Positions 1 through 13,762 are shown, counted from the first letter of the stretch. The stretch: DNA of 64,000 nt from Aricia agestis (GCF_905147365.1 NC_056408.1:8804001-8868000), one strand, 5' to 3'. Notes: generated by a model from the sequence alone, not told the origin. Translations and numbers: made by a program.

Positions 1-2578
1 TAAAAAGACGATCGGCGCAATTGTTTGGATAAAGCTCGCGGCGTCTATTTCTAAATGGGCCATTCTTTAAATTATACGTTTTCATCACGAGAAAGTTCCG
101 AGGGGATTCAAATCGGTCTCGTAAATTGTCTCTTTAAGTGAAAGTCGATCGCTTTTAACAAACAAAACCTCGGTACTAAAAGCTTCTAAGCCACTTTTAT
201 TGGCAGCAAGATGCAAAGGACATACACGACTAGAGCACCGGATTGTATGGCGTAGTCTCTTTATTCAAATGCAAATATCGTTAAATCCATTACAGATCTC
301 GGGGCTCGCGAAAGCGCCGTAACGTTAGGGAGTGGGCGCGAAATGTGAAGTGGTCTCGGTTGCGGAGTAGGACGAGCGGTAACAAAGGACCATGCCGTGG
401 GAGAAGGCTGCAGGCCACAAAAGCGAGGTGAATGAATCCGAAACAGTGCTCGGTGTGACCGTTGTATCGGCCGACACTTGCCCACTTCCGGGATTCGCGG
501 CGAGTGTTGATTTAATTAACATCGCGAATACTTGTGACTCACCGCGATAAAATCTAAAGTGCCTCGATTATTGAAACATAACGTTAGTTCAGCGAAACCC
601 TTATGTTTAATGCGCTAGCCGTATACGCCTTCTGCGGCCTTTAGTGTTGGTCAATACAAGCAACGTCTACAGATGCATATTCGTCTATCATGACTACCCA
701 TGATCGATGTCGATTAAGCATGCTATAGACAGCTTCGTATGTTTATCCTATTGGGCCTGACGTAGAATAGGGCCTTTCAGATAGTCATAATAACTCATAA
801 GCCATCGGTTTACCTTTCAGGTATTTCTGAAGAGCCAAACAGATGTCAAGTGCATCACTTCTATTGTATTACTAACGTCATTACAAAAGATTGGTGAAGT
901 AGAATTATTCGTTTTATTTACTTTATATTATGTGCCATTAAATAACGCAACCTCGCAATGTGATATATTATTTTACCTAAGCTTACCTCGGGCGGTTGCC
1001 GTACCTTTATCGATGAAGCTTATATAAGTTTTTAATAGCAGATATTAAACCTTTGATATCTTGGGTTGTAATTAGCAGAGGTAAGTTAAACGATTGGGGG
1101 TATTCTATATCATTAGAGTAGATACGTGATTTTTTATGAGCGTGTTTGATATGCGTGTAACAAAGTGATATTAACTGACACCGAAGTAACAAATTAACTC
1201 AAATCGCAGTCAAAATACGTTCAGAAATTGCGCTTATATTAATAATAGGGTTTAATTGTACGTTCCGGTAATGATAAATGTGACTTTATCACGAATACGG
1301 CGATTAGATAGTTTATTTCGCTGCAGGCGTATTTTTTGTTTGCGGAAAAGTACAGCGCGTAAAGTGCGGAGAGCAGTTTTTGTGGCAGGGCGTCTGCCTC
1401 TCACCTCCACGTCGGATCAACAGCGCGGAACCAGGAAACCGTACGCCACGGGCGGGGTGTCTGCCTTCAAATTTTCGCACCTCAATTCACGTACTCGTTA
1501 AGACGTTTCACGCAGTTCGCGTTTTAGTATTATTGGCTTTGTTTGTTGGTTTAACGCTCACACTCCGAGAAATCTCGCGGAAACGCCCATCGAGAGAGCT
1601 GTGATTAGTACGTACATCCCTACCAGAAATCATCAGTTTTAAGCGCGAGCATTGTCTCTGTCTGCCTAGTCTACGCAATAACATATTATTGTGTGACTTC
1701 TTAGTCGATCCATACTGATATAACAAACAACACAAAAGTGTGCCGCTTTTTCTGTCATATTTTCACGTTTTAATGAAATTTCATTAATAGATTTTTAGCT
1801 TTGAGCCTCGGGATAGAACAAAAGATCTCATACCGATTAAAAGTACATGGTTTCTGCGCGATAAACGAACTTCAGGGCAACGATGTTGCGGGCAACTCTA
1901 GTTAGTAGGTACATAAATCTCCAGCGTTGACTCTGAGATACAATCGTGGGAAGGAAGCTGTTAAACAAGCACATAATTGTTTGAAGACGTGAGTTGTCAG
2001 TGAATGTGCGTCGCCGACTTTTAAAATATGCACGACACTGACCAGACACAATTGTAGTAGGTACTTTAGTAGAAAGTGCTGCTTTGGTTACCAAACTCTT
2101 CTTATCCAATATAATATTTTATTGGTAGCTTCTTAAATAAGCTAAAAAAAAAGAACTTAGAACAAAATTCGTGACTGCATTGAATTTTGTTGTGTTTGGA
2201 ACATGGATAAATAAGAATAGCTTTCGTCGTGTCCAGCACCTTCAGAAAAAATTGTCTACCTTTACATTTAAATTAAGGAAGTGATTTCTTTATAGAATTG
2301 ATTCGTATTCAATTTACAGCGTATTAAGTTTCTCGTGTGTAAGCTGGAATGAGTAATACGTAGAGATTAGAAGTAAAGAGTTGCTCTCAATAAGCGAGTA
2401 CGACCGTTGAAACCTGGAGGAAGGTCGTTTGTCATGAGACAAGGGTAATACATGTGGGTGCTTGGGTACTCATTTAATTTTATTGCGGGATTACGTGCCT
2501 ATACTGACTATCTAATGCTCTAGCGAGGATAGAATACACACAAAATGACATTTGCAAACGTCTGAAACTGGTAATATT
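1..2578. other. Non-coding DNA, no assignable gene
   Basis: AT-rich unique sequence. GC content rises at about 300-510 and again at about 1350-1470. The first patch has overlapping minus-strand frames of 65 and 74 codons, but neither has a recognisable domain or convincing splice sites. No transposon ends, tRNA-like boxes or long repeats were seen. It may be intronic or intergenic. Confidence 0.6.
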
Positions 2579-2618
2579 ATTATTAACCCGTTTATTACAA
2601 AAGAAACGGGTTAATAAT
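2579..2618. repeat. Short perfect inverted repeat (hairpin)
   Basis: Two 15-bp arms, ATTATTAACCCGTTT and its exact complement, enclose a 10-nt loop. It is too short to assign to a transposon family. It belongs to a scattered set of unrelated short-loop hairpins in this window. Confidence 0.7.
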
Positions 2619-3393
2619 ATTCTTCCAAAAAAGGTAAAGGTTTTATTACGTTCGACTATAATAATTTCTAAATATTGTAATCAAATATATATTAGCATTA
2701 GGCTCTAAATTAAAACGTAAATTATTTGAACGCCGACGCCAAAATGTTTATATATCTTTTCTATAAATTGGCTTTATTTAGTAAAACTATGTCCACCATA
2801 ATTCATATGACGAATACAAACCATAACATTATAATCATAATAATATATCGTTCTTATCGTATTGCGAATGAGCATACAATGAAGATGGTCATTCATCATT
2901 TTTTTTGTAACCCGTCCATTTGTCCTAAGCAATCGTAGATATGCTTTTTTTGCGACGTTAAAGCGACAATCACTAAATCATTCCTACATTAGCTTTTGAA
3001 TAAGTCATTGGCTTATTTTGTTAACGTTTTGAAGAGAAATATATTTTTAAATTGTCGTTTATTTTTAAGCTAAAGTAAGCTGTAGCTGTTGAGTTCACAT
3101 GTTAAATTATTAAAGAGCCATATTTTATTTCGCAGTACAAAATATGTAATTCGTAAATAGTACAAAAATATGAAAGCAACAATAATTTACTACGTTAAAA
3201 TTTTACGTTATATAGCTTTTAAAACGACTAAGAAAATGAGATCATTTTTTTAAATAAAACAAACAAAGTAACAAACCAGAATCAAAACGCAGAGCAAAAG
3301 GGAAATGTCAAAACATTGTCTGATCAGAAAGCTGATTATCTGGCAACATGACGTGTAATTAAGTAAAAAAAAATAGGTTTTAAATTTGGAATT

Positions 3394-3565
3394 TCAGTAT
3401 TGCACTTCGCGTATGCGGCCAAAGTCTGGTAGCGGAAAGACAGCGCGGGTGGTCGACGGTCCTACACGCACGGAGCCAATCATTGCTTCATTTAATACCC
3501 CGAGACTACCTCCTGCGTTTATAACCACTAAACTTTTGTTTATATCCACTTTTGTGGCACCTCCG
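3394..3565 (-). CDS. Candidate terminal exon or gene fragment, function unknown
   Basis: On the minus strand a possible splice acceptor (TTGCTTACTAG) is followed by one base and then 56 open codons ending in TGA. The codons show a strong purine-first pattern (GGA GGT GCC ACA AAA GTG GAT...), unlike the AT-rich shadow frames elsewhere. The peptide has a hydrophobic stretch, LVVINAGGSLGVLNEAMIG, and ends PLPDFGRIREVQY. I do not recognise a family. The plus strand over the same bases is also open (65 codons, containing GSGKT) and also has an acceptor-like TTTCAG, so the strand is uncertain. It could be a last exon of a gene lying to the right, a decayed retrocopy, or chance. No polyadenylation signal was identified with confidence. 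Confidence 0.2.
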
Positions 3566-3863
3566 CTAGTAAGCAATAAATAAGTTGGAATTTTATAGAA
3601 CAGTCGGAATGCAATTAAAGTGAGAATTAGATATAGGCAAACAAAAGATTGCTGTAGGTTTGGCATGTCCATCCGTGGCATCGTAGGTTACGAATTTACG
3701 ATACTCTATTACTTACTGCTTGATACGTCATTGATACTTTATTTATTTTTTACACCGTATTCTTTTCATCCTGATGAAAGGTTTGTTCAGATTAGGCGTG
3801 ACTATGACCGTGACCTTTTGTAGCTTTGTATCGCGAAGATACACATACATAATATGCTACTAA

Positions 3864-5091
3864 TCCTACTAATATTATAAAGAAAGTTAACAAAAGTTTG
3901 GATGTATGTATAGATGTTTGTTACTTTTTCACGCAAAAACTACTAAACGGATTTTAAAATTTTTGAAACTTTGCAATAATATAGCTTAGGTATACATCAG
4001 GATAACACATAGGCTACAATTTTAACCGACTTTCAAAATGGAGGAGGTGCTATGTTCGTTTTTAGGGTTCCGTACCTCAAAAGGAAAAAACGGAACCCTT
4101 ATAGGATCACTTTGTTGTCCGTCTGTCCGTCCGTCCGTCTGTCAAGACCCTTTTTCTCAGGAACGCGTGGAGGTATGAAGCTGAAATTTATATCAATTAC
4201 TCAGGTCTACTGTCCCTTGAAGCTGTGAAAAAATCAAACTTCCAAGCCAACTCAATCAAAAGATACAGCCGTTTATGCCGCAAATTTTCGACACTTGCAA
4301 GGGAATCAAAACCTACAGGGTGCTTCCCGTGAACTCAGAATCTTGAAATTTGGTACGAAGCAACGTCTTATAGCATAGATAAAGGAAAAATTACGAAAAC
4401 CATAAATTTTTAGTTACATCACATAATATATTATTTTTTTAATAATTTTAAACTTACTACCCATTTCCTCATAAACGCGTAGAGGTATTAAATTGAAATT
4501 CATACCAAATACTCAGGTCTATAATACCTTTAAGCTGTCGGAACCCTCGGTGCGCGAGTCCGACTCGCACTTGGCCGGTTTTTTATGTTCAACGATTACT
4601 CTGCCGTTTGTGAATCGCATTTCAAAAAATTTCTTTTGGTGTACAGGTTATCATCCCAATTTGGTACCATATTCAAAAAAGTGTTGACCAGATAAAGGGA
4701 TCCATTAGTAATCGAGGGAACTCCTCAAAATTTATATGGAAACATGTGGTGACTTCGGTTTCGTGAGCAGTATTCTAAGCATAATAATAGGCTTTCAATA
4801 AGTAAGATTTTACACCAAGGTATACCATGGTTCGGAAGGTGCTGAGAGAACTCCTGACTATTTATAGATACAAGTTTCGGAGTTTCGACTTTGTTTTAAG
4901 AACGGAAATCATAATATGCTATTATGCAAATTACATTCATCATCATCATCACTACCATAAACCATTATAAAACCATGTATCGTCCCGTTTTGAGTTTTGA
5001 CCCTATTATTGGTACTTTTCATAGTCTTTTATTATATAATATACTTAAACTCTTCACTTAAACCGCGGGTAACACCGCGGGGCACAGCTAG
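3864..5091 (+). mobile_element. Helitron, family A, copy 1 (non-autonomous)
   Basis: The element begins TCCTACTAATATTATAAA after an A and ends in CTAG before a T, the terminal pattern and A/T insertion site of Helitrons. Just before the end lies a GC hairpin built from CCGCGG repeats. There is no Rep/helicase coding sequence, so it would depend on an autonomous relative. The sequence near 4000-4060 (ACCGACTTTCAAAATGGAGG) matches lepidopteran repeats and two other copies in this window on the minus strand. It is interrupted at 4064-4578 by an unrelated element. The 3' part after about 5020 differs from the other two copies, which switch to a different sequence. Confidence 0.8.
4064..4578 (+). 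mobile_element. AGGGTTCCGTACC...TTGGCCG element, copy 1
   Basis: A non-coding repeat with a fixed start (AGGGTTCCGTACC), an early inverted match (CGGAACCCT) and a GTCTGTCC-rich microsatellite. Its end is palindromic (CGAGTCCGACTCG) and followed by CACTTGGCCG. Runs of T flank both sides. Three other copies are in the window at 39633, 58134 and 60513. The insertion splits a Helitron, and the uninterrupted Helitron copies at 42741-44791 and 50031-50530 show the empty site. The class is uncertain. It may be Helitron-like or another non-autonomous family, as there is no coding potential. Confidence 0.75.
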
Positions 5092-5092
5092 T

Positions 5093-8000
5093 AGATATCA
5101 TATTAATATGTTACGACAAACAATTCCTAAGATATCTATCCCAAGACCGTGCGTCTATTCGAATGTGCATGAACCCTTGTGGTACTCAGTACCCTTATTC
5201 GCGTCATACATGTCATATTTCAAAGTATACGGAACCTAACAATATAAAAAAACAATAGCTCTTCGATAAGATCAGATGCCACCAAAATGCGAAAAACAAC
5301 GCGCGGAATGTAACTGTACCCGCGCGCGGAAACTGTGAGAGGATTTTCAGTTAGCAACAGTATTGTCCGACCGGAGATTGGTATCGGAGTGAGAAGGAAA
5401 CCGGGGAGCGGACAATGCGTGCGGCTACATCCGCGGAATATTTTATAACGTGTGCGCAATTAGAGGAGCGAACACAACCCGGCGCCGCACCGCCGCGCGC
5501 CGTATCGCTCTATCTGATACCGCCGATCCCGCGGTAGTAATTACTAACGCAATATATGAATCTGTGTTTACCTTTACGGTAGGATTTTATAAATAACATG
5601 AATGTTATGATTTTATCTAATTAATGACAGCATTAAATCGTTCATAATATGTAAAACGATATCAAACATGAATCATAATCGCGGAATTTATTCAAATGGT
5701 CCCACCATTTGAGTGAGGTTTAGGTGTTTTTACTAAAAATAACAGGAGAACAAGAAATAGAAAACTTGAAAACTGATATCGTTAGTATGGGGTTATTTAT
5801 TTAAATCTATCGCTATCATCATCATTACTATGAAGTTTCTACCTACCACCTACTAGGAAAGGAATTGATTTTTTGTGTGGTGCATTTAGTTGGTCCTAGA
5901 TTGACTGCGTGTGTCCATTTATAGAGGTTTTTCATCGTGTTATGGAGTCAATTTGTCACGCCTTATTTATGGTGTATGTGTAGCGGCACATAATTGCTGA
6001 CGTAACTAGTTTCGTATCAACAGTCGACACGTATCGACATAATATAAATAAACCCACTTCAACGGGGCACCTCGTACGCTATATAAGGAGTTTTATGAAC
6101 CTTTAGAGTGCCCGACCAATAATAAAATGGTAGTATCGGGTCATCAAACACGTGGAAATTTAACCTTTGACAATAAACATTCAAATTTATCTTCAGAGGA
6201 TAGCTTTAAAATTTACATGCGAATATATTGAGCGCATGTAGTAAAATTGTCTAATCTAAACTTTAGTACTATTTTTAGAGTTTAATTCATGATAAACAAA
6301 AGCTTTAAAGATGCAACTCGTAATAAGATAGGGTAACAAGTTTATCAGACAGAAACATAATCAAATTGATGATACCTCGATAGCGGAATGTTCAATATTT
6401 ACAATCATAACTCAATAGAAATCAATTATTAATCTTCGGATACTCGCGGACAGAATAACTCAAGACTTATCGACGGCTACCGAATATTTATAGTAGTTAT
6501 AAATTGCTAAGCAGCAGACCGATCATATCGGCCGTGATTTAACTGCGCTCCATATTAGTTAAATAGGGAAATATACAGTACTCGTTGCCTGAGGAAACGA
6601 TGTCGCAGATTTGGTTTTATTAAATTGCAGTTTGTCTCACGCGACACCCTGGCAAGATTTATGTTTATACGGTTGTATTGATTGATAATAATAGAGGCTA
6701 GTCATTTTAATAACAGAATTTCGATTTCATTCAAATTGCATAATGAAAAGTTTATTGAAACGAAGTTCCTTATCGCGCGTTCGGCGTAAATTAGACTAGA
6801 CAGAACGATATTTCACCTCGACACTTTTTTATTAGTCCCTGCATGGTAGGGGCAGAGGACGTTGATGGTATTCTTGAGCGTCAATTAGATGGCATTTTTT
6901 TTGAGAATAAACAGCGACGCGTTGTTAGTATTCCTGGGCGTCAATAGATGGAGTTTTTAGTATATATATACAGGTTTTTGAACATAAGAAATAACTTCGT
7001 TCCATTCGGGTGTCTCTTGATACCTTTCAAGTTTTTTCCCAGTTTCTAAGGTTTTTGACAGTAGGTCATTTCAATAGCTTTGTTGATTACACATTAGCCA
7101 ATCGAAAGCGCTAATAGATGAACTCCAGCCAAAAAGCTTTACAACCAACCTTGGCATAAGAAAATCACACTTCGACATTGGCGACTCACCATTTCGAAGA
7201 AGAAGTAAAATTTCGTCGCATTACTACTTACCATGGCATCGAGGAGCGTGTAATGAGAGATTAGATGTTACGAAGCTCGGGCGGCATGTCGTTACCACGG
7301 TACCATCGGTATCGGCCGGTAACTGTTGATAATTAGGGGACGTAATCGCCGGCGACGGTAACGGCCAGCGCTTCCGCGATACGCCCAGCACCTGATGTAC
7401 TGGCTTACGCATATGCATACAAGACTATGTCAAAGATGATGTTCGATGTATCTGTCGATATTACCCAAAAAGTACTTAAAATTTCTCTACAGTTACTTTC
7501 TTTTGGTGGTCCAAATTATTGATCCCCATTTTCGATTTACGTCGGTTTTCCCCACCCAAGGTTTATCTATTAGAATTTAGAAGAATACTTGTTAGATATT
7601 TTTTTCTGGTATAATTTGTAAACGTCTATAATATCTAACTACTCATTCTCTATCTATAGACTATAGTTCGCAAATATGCGCATAACTTGATAGCTGAGCA
7701 TACGTCCATGTGCCAGTAACACTGAACGTACAAAGGACTGACGGACGTTGAAAAATAACTGACGACTACCTCCAGGATCGTAATTCAAATGCAGACTAAA
7801 TATTTATGTACCTTATATTCCTTTAACTTTTATACTTTCATCTCGCGAACAATAAATTTTCTCGCCGGAGTAGTTACGACTTTCAAATGCAGGTTATTTT
7901 TAAATGTATGGGCACGATTTGTACTTACATAATTTTACCATTGATATCGATGTGTGTATTCCACGCTAACGGTATTTCTTAGTTTCTGGAGGATAAAAGT

Positions 8001-8407
8001 CTCTTTGTAAAGATAAGAAATAAAAAATATATCATATTTATGACTTATGAATTCACAAAAATGTGACCAGATTTTGTCATTTCCTCTTAACAAATGGGAC
8101 TTTCTAAAGATTTTATTGTCTCGTTCTTGCGAAAAGCTTACCATCAAGAATATTTTTAATTACCTGCAGGAAAACCACATGCGATTAGAGATAACTTAAT
8201 GAGCTTAAGGAATTTCACAAAATAATCTTCCCAGTCCATCAAGAGATCAGGCCCGCGATGGCATGACAGGAAAGTCGGGAAACACTATTGTGTAGCTTGA
8301 GAATATAGTAAAAGATCATTATATTTTTCATTTCATTTATTTCGCCTAGATTTAAAATTATTATCTTCTAACAATAATTAATTGAACATCTGTTACTACA
8401 GTATAAT
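5093..8407. other. Transposon-poor non-coding DNA with a GC-rich island
   Basis: No transposon ends recognised. Bases 5285-5545 are clearly richer in G+C and CpG than the surroundings, with motifs such as GGCGCCGCACCGCCGCGCGC. The remaining sequence is AT-rich and unique. The island could be a distal regulatory element or a non-coding first exon, and nothing in it proves either. Confidence 0.5.
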
Positions 8408-8470
8408 TATGTGTTTAATTTTTTGATTACTGCTATTATACTTAGCAGTAATCAAAAAATTAAACACATA
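8408..8470. repeat. Perfect 27-bp inverted repeat with 9-nt loop
   Basis: The arms at 8408-8434 and 8444-8470 are exact complements (starting TATGTGTTTAATTTTTTG). The short loop and perfect arms distinguish it from the MITEs nearby. There is no flanking duplication. Confidence 0.9.
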
Positions 8471-11400
8471 GTGACAATTTTTCTCCTAGGGGAGTAATGG
8501 AAACGGGAGTTTTTTTCTACATTTTACATCAGCTATTATAATAATTAGCTACAAATCTTAGAGTAGCGTACCACAATCGTGCTAAAATCCAGTAGATACG
8601 GCGTAAAGGCGCTACGGTGCCAAAGTACACACGCTATCCAGTGGCACTGCGTTTAAGCTATGCGCAGTTGAGTTATCGTCCGTCGGAGCCTTTGGCTTCC
8701 GCGACCGTCGCGTGTCCGACCGCCGCCGATACGAGGCGAAACGCAGCGGCCCTTTTGATAATGCTAATGTTCCTCTGATACGACGGAACGCCGAGATACC
8801 ACCGTCACATACAATAAGCGCATCCAATAAATGGACGCCGGTCGCCAACTGCGGATGCCATTCGAAATATTCAACTGCCATCAGCTGGTGACATTTGCAA
8901 AGGTAACGGTTGAGATTTGCCCATACTCGGTGCTATATATTATATTGTTGTCTATCTGTCTATATAAGTATTAAAGGTAAAACTGACTGAAATATCAACC
9001 AATATAAAATCACCCGTCGAGCTTAAGCTTCAAATTTTACACACGTAGGGCCTCTTATAATGTTGGCATTCACCAAAAAGGATTTTGTATTCAGATAAAA
9101 AAGAGGATCAACAATTGTGTGCCAGGTTTACTATATGTATTAAAACTTGCCACATGTAAAATTTATACATAATATGATTTACAACAAATTCAATACCTCT
9201 TAGATACTCTATCGTGAAAGCACTAAAACTGCAAAGAGCAGAAATCAGGAAGGCGTGATTATTTCATATTTGAATGCATATTGCCTGTTGTCCGAACAGC
9301 GCGGGTGTCTTCAAACAATAAGTTGTAAAAGCACGGACAATGGCCTTTTGTATCTAGCGAATACATGTAATAAATAGAATCATTTAAACGTTATGCTTCG
9401 AACGTGCGAATTTTCATTCACATGAACCGGCACGTAATATTCAGCGTAACGCACTAAATCTAACCGAAAAATTCGAAACATTTTGAAAACCTTGTTTCTG
9501 TTTAATCTCGAATTCTCGACGCAAATTATTTTAATAATTTGTCACGATTCAATTTAATCTCGCGACATCTCGCCGATTACACGTGTCCTGAATAACTTGA
9601 TACTGCTGTATGTTCCAGACATTTAAGACTAGATACTTTGAATACTTTACGTGTGTCTGCGCATCACTATAATGCGTTTAGACAGCTAAATACGTAATTA
9701 AAATGGCTGCCACGTGGAATCCAGAATGGTATAATCTCGTGGAACCGACGGTATTGTTTTAATTGTAACCGACGATTAGGGACGTCGAAATGGCACATAC
9801 AATGGTACAATGGGTTAGGTTGGCAAGCTTTGAACTCTCTACACGGCACCTCGGATTTAGCATTCAGATCCCCTGTATAATTTAAGGCACAACTATTTCA
9901 TTTCAAATGTAGGTGGTTAATGCTTTGTTTCTCTTACATCGTCAACTGCATTTTAAATAGACTTTAGTAATTCTTCTTCGTAAAAGTAGAGTTTATCTCT
10001 ACACGTTATCAATATGACCAGATTTTTTTTCTTATCTATGTTATTCGCAACTGTTTTCCGATTTCGTACAATTTTCCGACAAATAAGAAAAGGCATTTAC
10101 ATTGACGCTTTAATGGTTTTGGCATGAAGAAGAACACTTACGAATAATTATAATATGTGACTTCAAAATCTTAATTCACTCCGCGCCTTCCTGAATCCTA
10201 CAGTATCAATTATTAGACACGTTAATAGAGTCGTTTTCTTCGCTTATCACACATTTGTTTAGTGCAGCGCCTGCGGTTGCCCACGCGCAAGATATATTGA
10301 GCTCTGCCTCACTGACGTGTAGGTGAAATTAGCAGAGAGTGGGTAATTATCGGTAGCCCACTCCGCTAATGGCCTTCAGGTAACTTCGATTAACATCACC
10401 ACAAACGCGTTTAAAAGCAACAGTGATATACGAAGCGAATCTATTTAAAAGTAATGATTAAACCCCGAAGCTACATTACTCGTAATGTGCCTTCAAAGAA
10501 CGCGCTAATAAATGCACAATAATGATTCACAGGCAATAATATTTAGTTACAGAAGTATATTGTTACGACGTTTCTAAACAAAACGGCACCTATAATGTAT
10601 TATGAATAGCAAAAGCTACAAGTTCCTTAATTTTTTACACGCGAATGCACTATCAGAGAAGTTGATTCCCTGGCAGATGGGGGACCTACGTAGTTTAGTC
10701 GTGTTACGTCAAACCTAGCCGACAGATCACAATTAACCATATATATTAAGTCTATGCAATTAACATAGAATTGACATGTTCCGACCAAATGACGTTGGTT
10801 TGTCAACTGCCTAAGAATAAATTTCCTCGATGGTACCTAGTAGCAATAAATTGTGTAGATTATGAATAGGTATCGTAAAAATGACGCGCCAAAAATAATT
10901 TATTCATCATTAATTTTATTTACATCATTATATAAATAAAATTATATCAGATGTCGTTCAACTGCTTTCAAAACTATAATTTTAAATACATCCTCATAAT
11001 AATGGAATGTTTATATGATTTTAAATGCGTATAGTTTTTAATCAATTTACATACCAATTTTAAAATATTATAGACACCTGTTATGTTCAGATTATAAAAA
11101 TAGGACCTCGAGTCTTATAAGTATGGAAAACATGGACAGAGTCATGTTAAGTTTTTACTACAATAGAAGGAAGATAAAAAGTAAAGTACAAGATTCACGT
11201 AATGACTGTGGTTTCTTTCGTCCTGTTTCTACCCGAGCTTTATTAAGCGGAATCATAGATAACTAGACTGTAAGTACGTAGTCTTACATCGTCTAACATC
11301 GATTATTCTTTCCGATTTTACAGATTCCCATGGGAATACATTTCTTACATAAGCCGAGTACAAAAACCAGCCATGATACTCAGAAGATGCTAAGGATATG

Positions 11401-12961
11401 ACCTCCTCGGTTAGGTTAGATTTTTCTTTTCTCTACATCAAAATAAAACAAATCAATTTCTTATTTTTGAAATACCTATGAAGATCTTCAGTGACGCAGG
11501 TCTTGAATTTTTGGAGCTAGAAATGCTTACATAAATATACTGAATCTAATTTAGCCTTATCTCAAATCAAATCATAAAAATTTTATCTTCGTTCCAGACA
11601 ACTAGATAAAACGTAGAGAAGGCTCTGTAGACATTTTGTTAAATAATTCATTTATATCGAGCGAGTAATTAGTATGGGCAGGGCGGACAATAGCCGACAT
11701 ACGGGACGCTCGTACCGCGTACGTGGCCGACCGACAGACCTACTCGATTTAATCACATTAATTGATACAACCGTTACGACATAATGATGATGTATTGTAC
11801 AAATAATTCGATATTTTAAAGCGTTGGACTCCGGGACCGTACAAAAAATTGTACCGCAAGAGGACGGAAAACTCAAAGGTATTCGAATCGGAGCCGTACT
11901 CGAAGTGTACAATAGAGAAATGACTAATATAATTGAAACTTCTGCACTGTAATCTAAATCAAATTATGCAGTCTGGACTTTTAGCCAATTTGGTTTGACT
12001 TTTTAAAGAATGGTGCTCCACATTTTTTGCAATCGATATCGAGAACTGGAACAAAACTAATTAGATTACAATTCAATACAAAAGTTTATGGCGTAGATGG
12101 CAGAGTAAATGTCGAAAGAATATTTTAGAAACAATACAGCTATAACTATAATATGATATTTGCTGTACAAATATCTTACAGCGATTCAACTTTTTCAACT
12201 GTATCTAAAATTATTTAATATTCTTAATAAAAGTACAAATTGTTTAAACGGCACATAATGAAAACATTTGCTATCATTAGTAAAATATCATAAAGTTACA
12301 AACATATATTTTTTTAAACACTGACAACTTTAAAAGTACGGGCAAGCTGTCATTTCGATTAAACTGATCTTTAACCACGACAGCCATGAGGAAATTCACG
12401 AAACCTAATCAACTTTCATGGGGGAAAACTTTTAGATGGAGTAACGGTTGTAAAATGGAATTCCAGTATGCATTGATCTATAAGATAATTAGGTAGCCGC
12501 AGCGGTCACGATCAAGTGAAAACATCTGACGTGTGAACCCATAATTTAATACTAAACTTTACGGAACATTGAACCTGGTGTAATTTCGTGAGCCGAGAAA
12601 ATCGACTGCGGACATGAGCAGACAATTTTTTCATCGAATCGAGAGTAATGTCTGCTCCAAATTGTTGCGTTGAGGAAATTGTCAGTTACAAATTGTATTA
12701 TCGGTAATGCGAAACTGAAAATGTCGGTTGAGTTAAATATGAAAATGGAATACCATAACCTACAGACGTAGATAGTAACAGATACTAACCGTACTTAACG
12801 GCTACTTAACTTTAATATAATAAAGATATTGACGTAAACTAGAATTTGATAGAAAATTTGCAAAGAATTAATTTCATAAATTTTGCTCATATTTTAAATG
12901 AGCGTAGCCGTAAAATTTATTAGAATCTGAAATTGAAAATCATGCATAATATGACCTGTAC
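8471..12961. other. Transposon-poor non-coding DNA
   Basis: Mostly unique sequence. A GC-richer patch at about 8600-8880 holds an unsupported 89-codon minus-strand frame. A 12-bp hairpin built from TAATTTTATTTA and its complement lies at about 10913-10945. No transposon, RNA gene or coding exon can be supported. Confidence 0.5.
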
Positions 12962-13168
12962 CTAGTAGATGACGCCCGCTACTCCGTTGCGCCATAATAC
13001 CTTTATCGCGCGGGAACCGTACATTTTCCGGGTTAAATTATCCTAGTCCTTTCTCAGGACTCAAAGTATCTCCATACCAAATTTCAGCAAAATCAGTTCA
13101 GCGGTTTAGGCGTGAAGAGGTAACAGATATACAGACAGACACGCATTTCTAATATTAATACGTATAGT
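12962..13168 (-). mobile_element. Short Helitron (minus), GGGACTCAAAG family
   Basis: Read on the minus strand it carries the lepidopteran Helitron consensus. A TAATATTA-type start is followed by a GTCTGTCTGT run, CTGAAATTTGGTATGGAGA, a CAGGACTAGGATAA segment, and an end of GCGGGCGTCATCTA next to CTAG. It is non-coding, and the 3' tip is slightly mutated. A second copy lies at 41453-41646. Confidence 0.75.
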
Positions 13169-13424
13169 ATGGGTACGCGTTAAACTCGTCACAATAGATT
13201 GATGTATCATCATAGCATCAAGTATGAATTCAGCGTTATGTTTATCTTATCACAATACGAACTTTAATATGGGCAATAAAGTGGGAAAATATTATCCTTA
13301 TAAGCATGAAAAGCAAACCAGATCGTTCAAATAAAGGCTAAATTAAGTTTTACCACTTAAGTCCATCCGTTATGAAGACAAATGTTTAATAAGCTAATAA
13401 GTGCTAGAAAGATAATAGCAATAA

Positions 13425-13762
13425 TAGATTCTGCGTCCGTGGCCTTTGGTTCGCACCTTTTAGAGGGTGCAGGTTCGATCCTGGGTGGAGGCGTGTACCA
13501 ATGAGACATTTTCTGATTTCAAGTACATAATACGAACGCTCGTACGGTGAAGGAAAACATCGTGAGGAAACCCGCACATGGTTGGTCCCAGACGTATTGA
13601 CTAGTTCTTTCCTCTGGACTAGGCCGACTATGTTGCGAGAATGTCGTATGTGCTTGGGCAACCATACGGACATTTAAATCTTGTCCCAGGCACTACTTGA
13701 GGAGTGGTTACTTCGCTCTGAAAATACTGTATAAATCATCCACTACGGATGCAAAGGCCTAG
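13425..13762 (+). mobile_element. tRNA-derived SINE, degenerate
   Basis: The head resembles a tRNA and includes the RNA polymerase III B-box motif GGTTCGATCC at 13472-13481. The body contains GGTGAAGGAAAACATCGTGA, which I know from lepidopteran tRNA-derived SINEs. The tail (ACTACGGATGCAAAGGCCTA) also fits. It has no coding capacity and would rely on LINE enzymes. Both ends are decayed and I could not define a target duplication, so limits are approximate. Confidence 0.65.

Noticed and set aside
261..522. Overlapping minus-strand frames near the left edge
   Set aside because: Moderate GC content only. No splice signals or family match strong enough to call an exon.
3386..3583. Plus-strand GSGKT word suggesting a nucleotide-binding loop
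   Set aside because: No supporting Walker B or fold context, and the opposite strand has the better codon pattern.
8612..8881. 89-codon minus-strand frame with an ATG
   Set aside because: The region is GC-richer, which lengthens chance frames. No known motif, no convincing acceptor and no neighbour support.
13472..13481. Possible tRNA gene at the GGTTCGATCC box
   Set aside because: Flanking sequence does not fold into a full tRNA, and the downstream body is that of a SINE.
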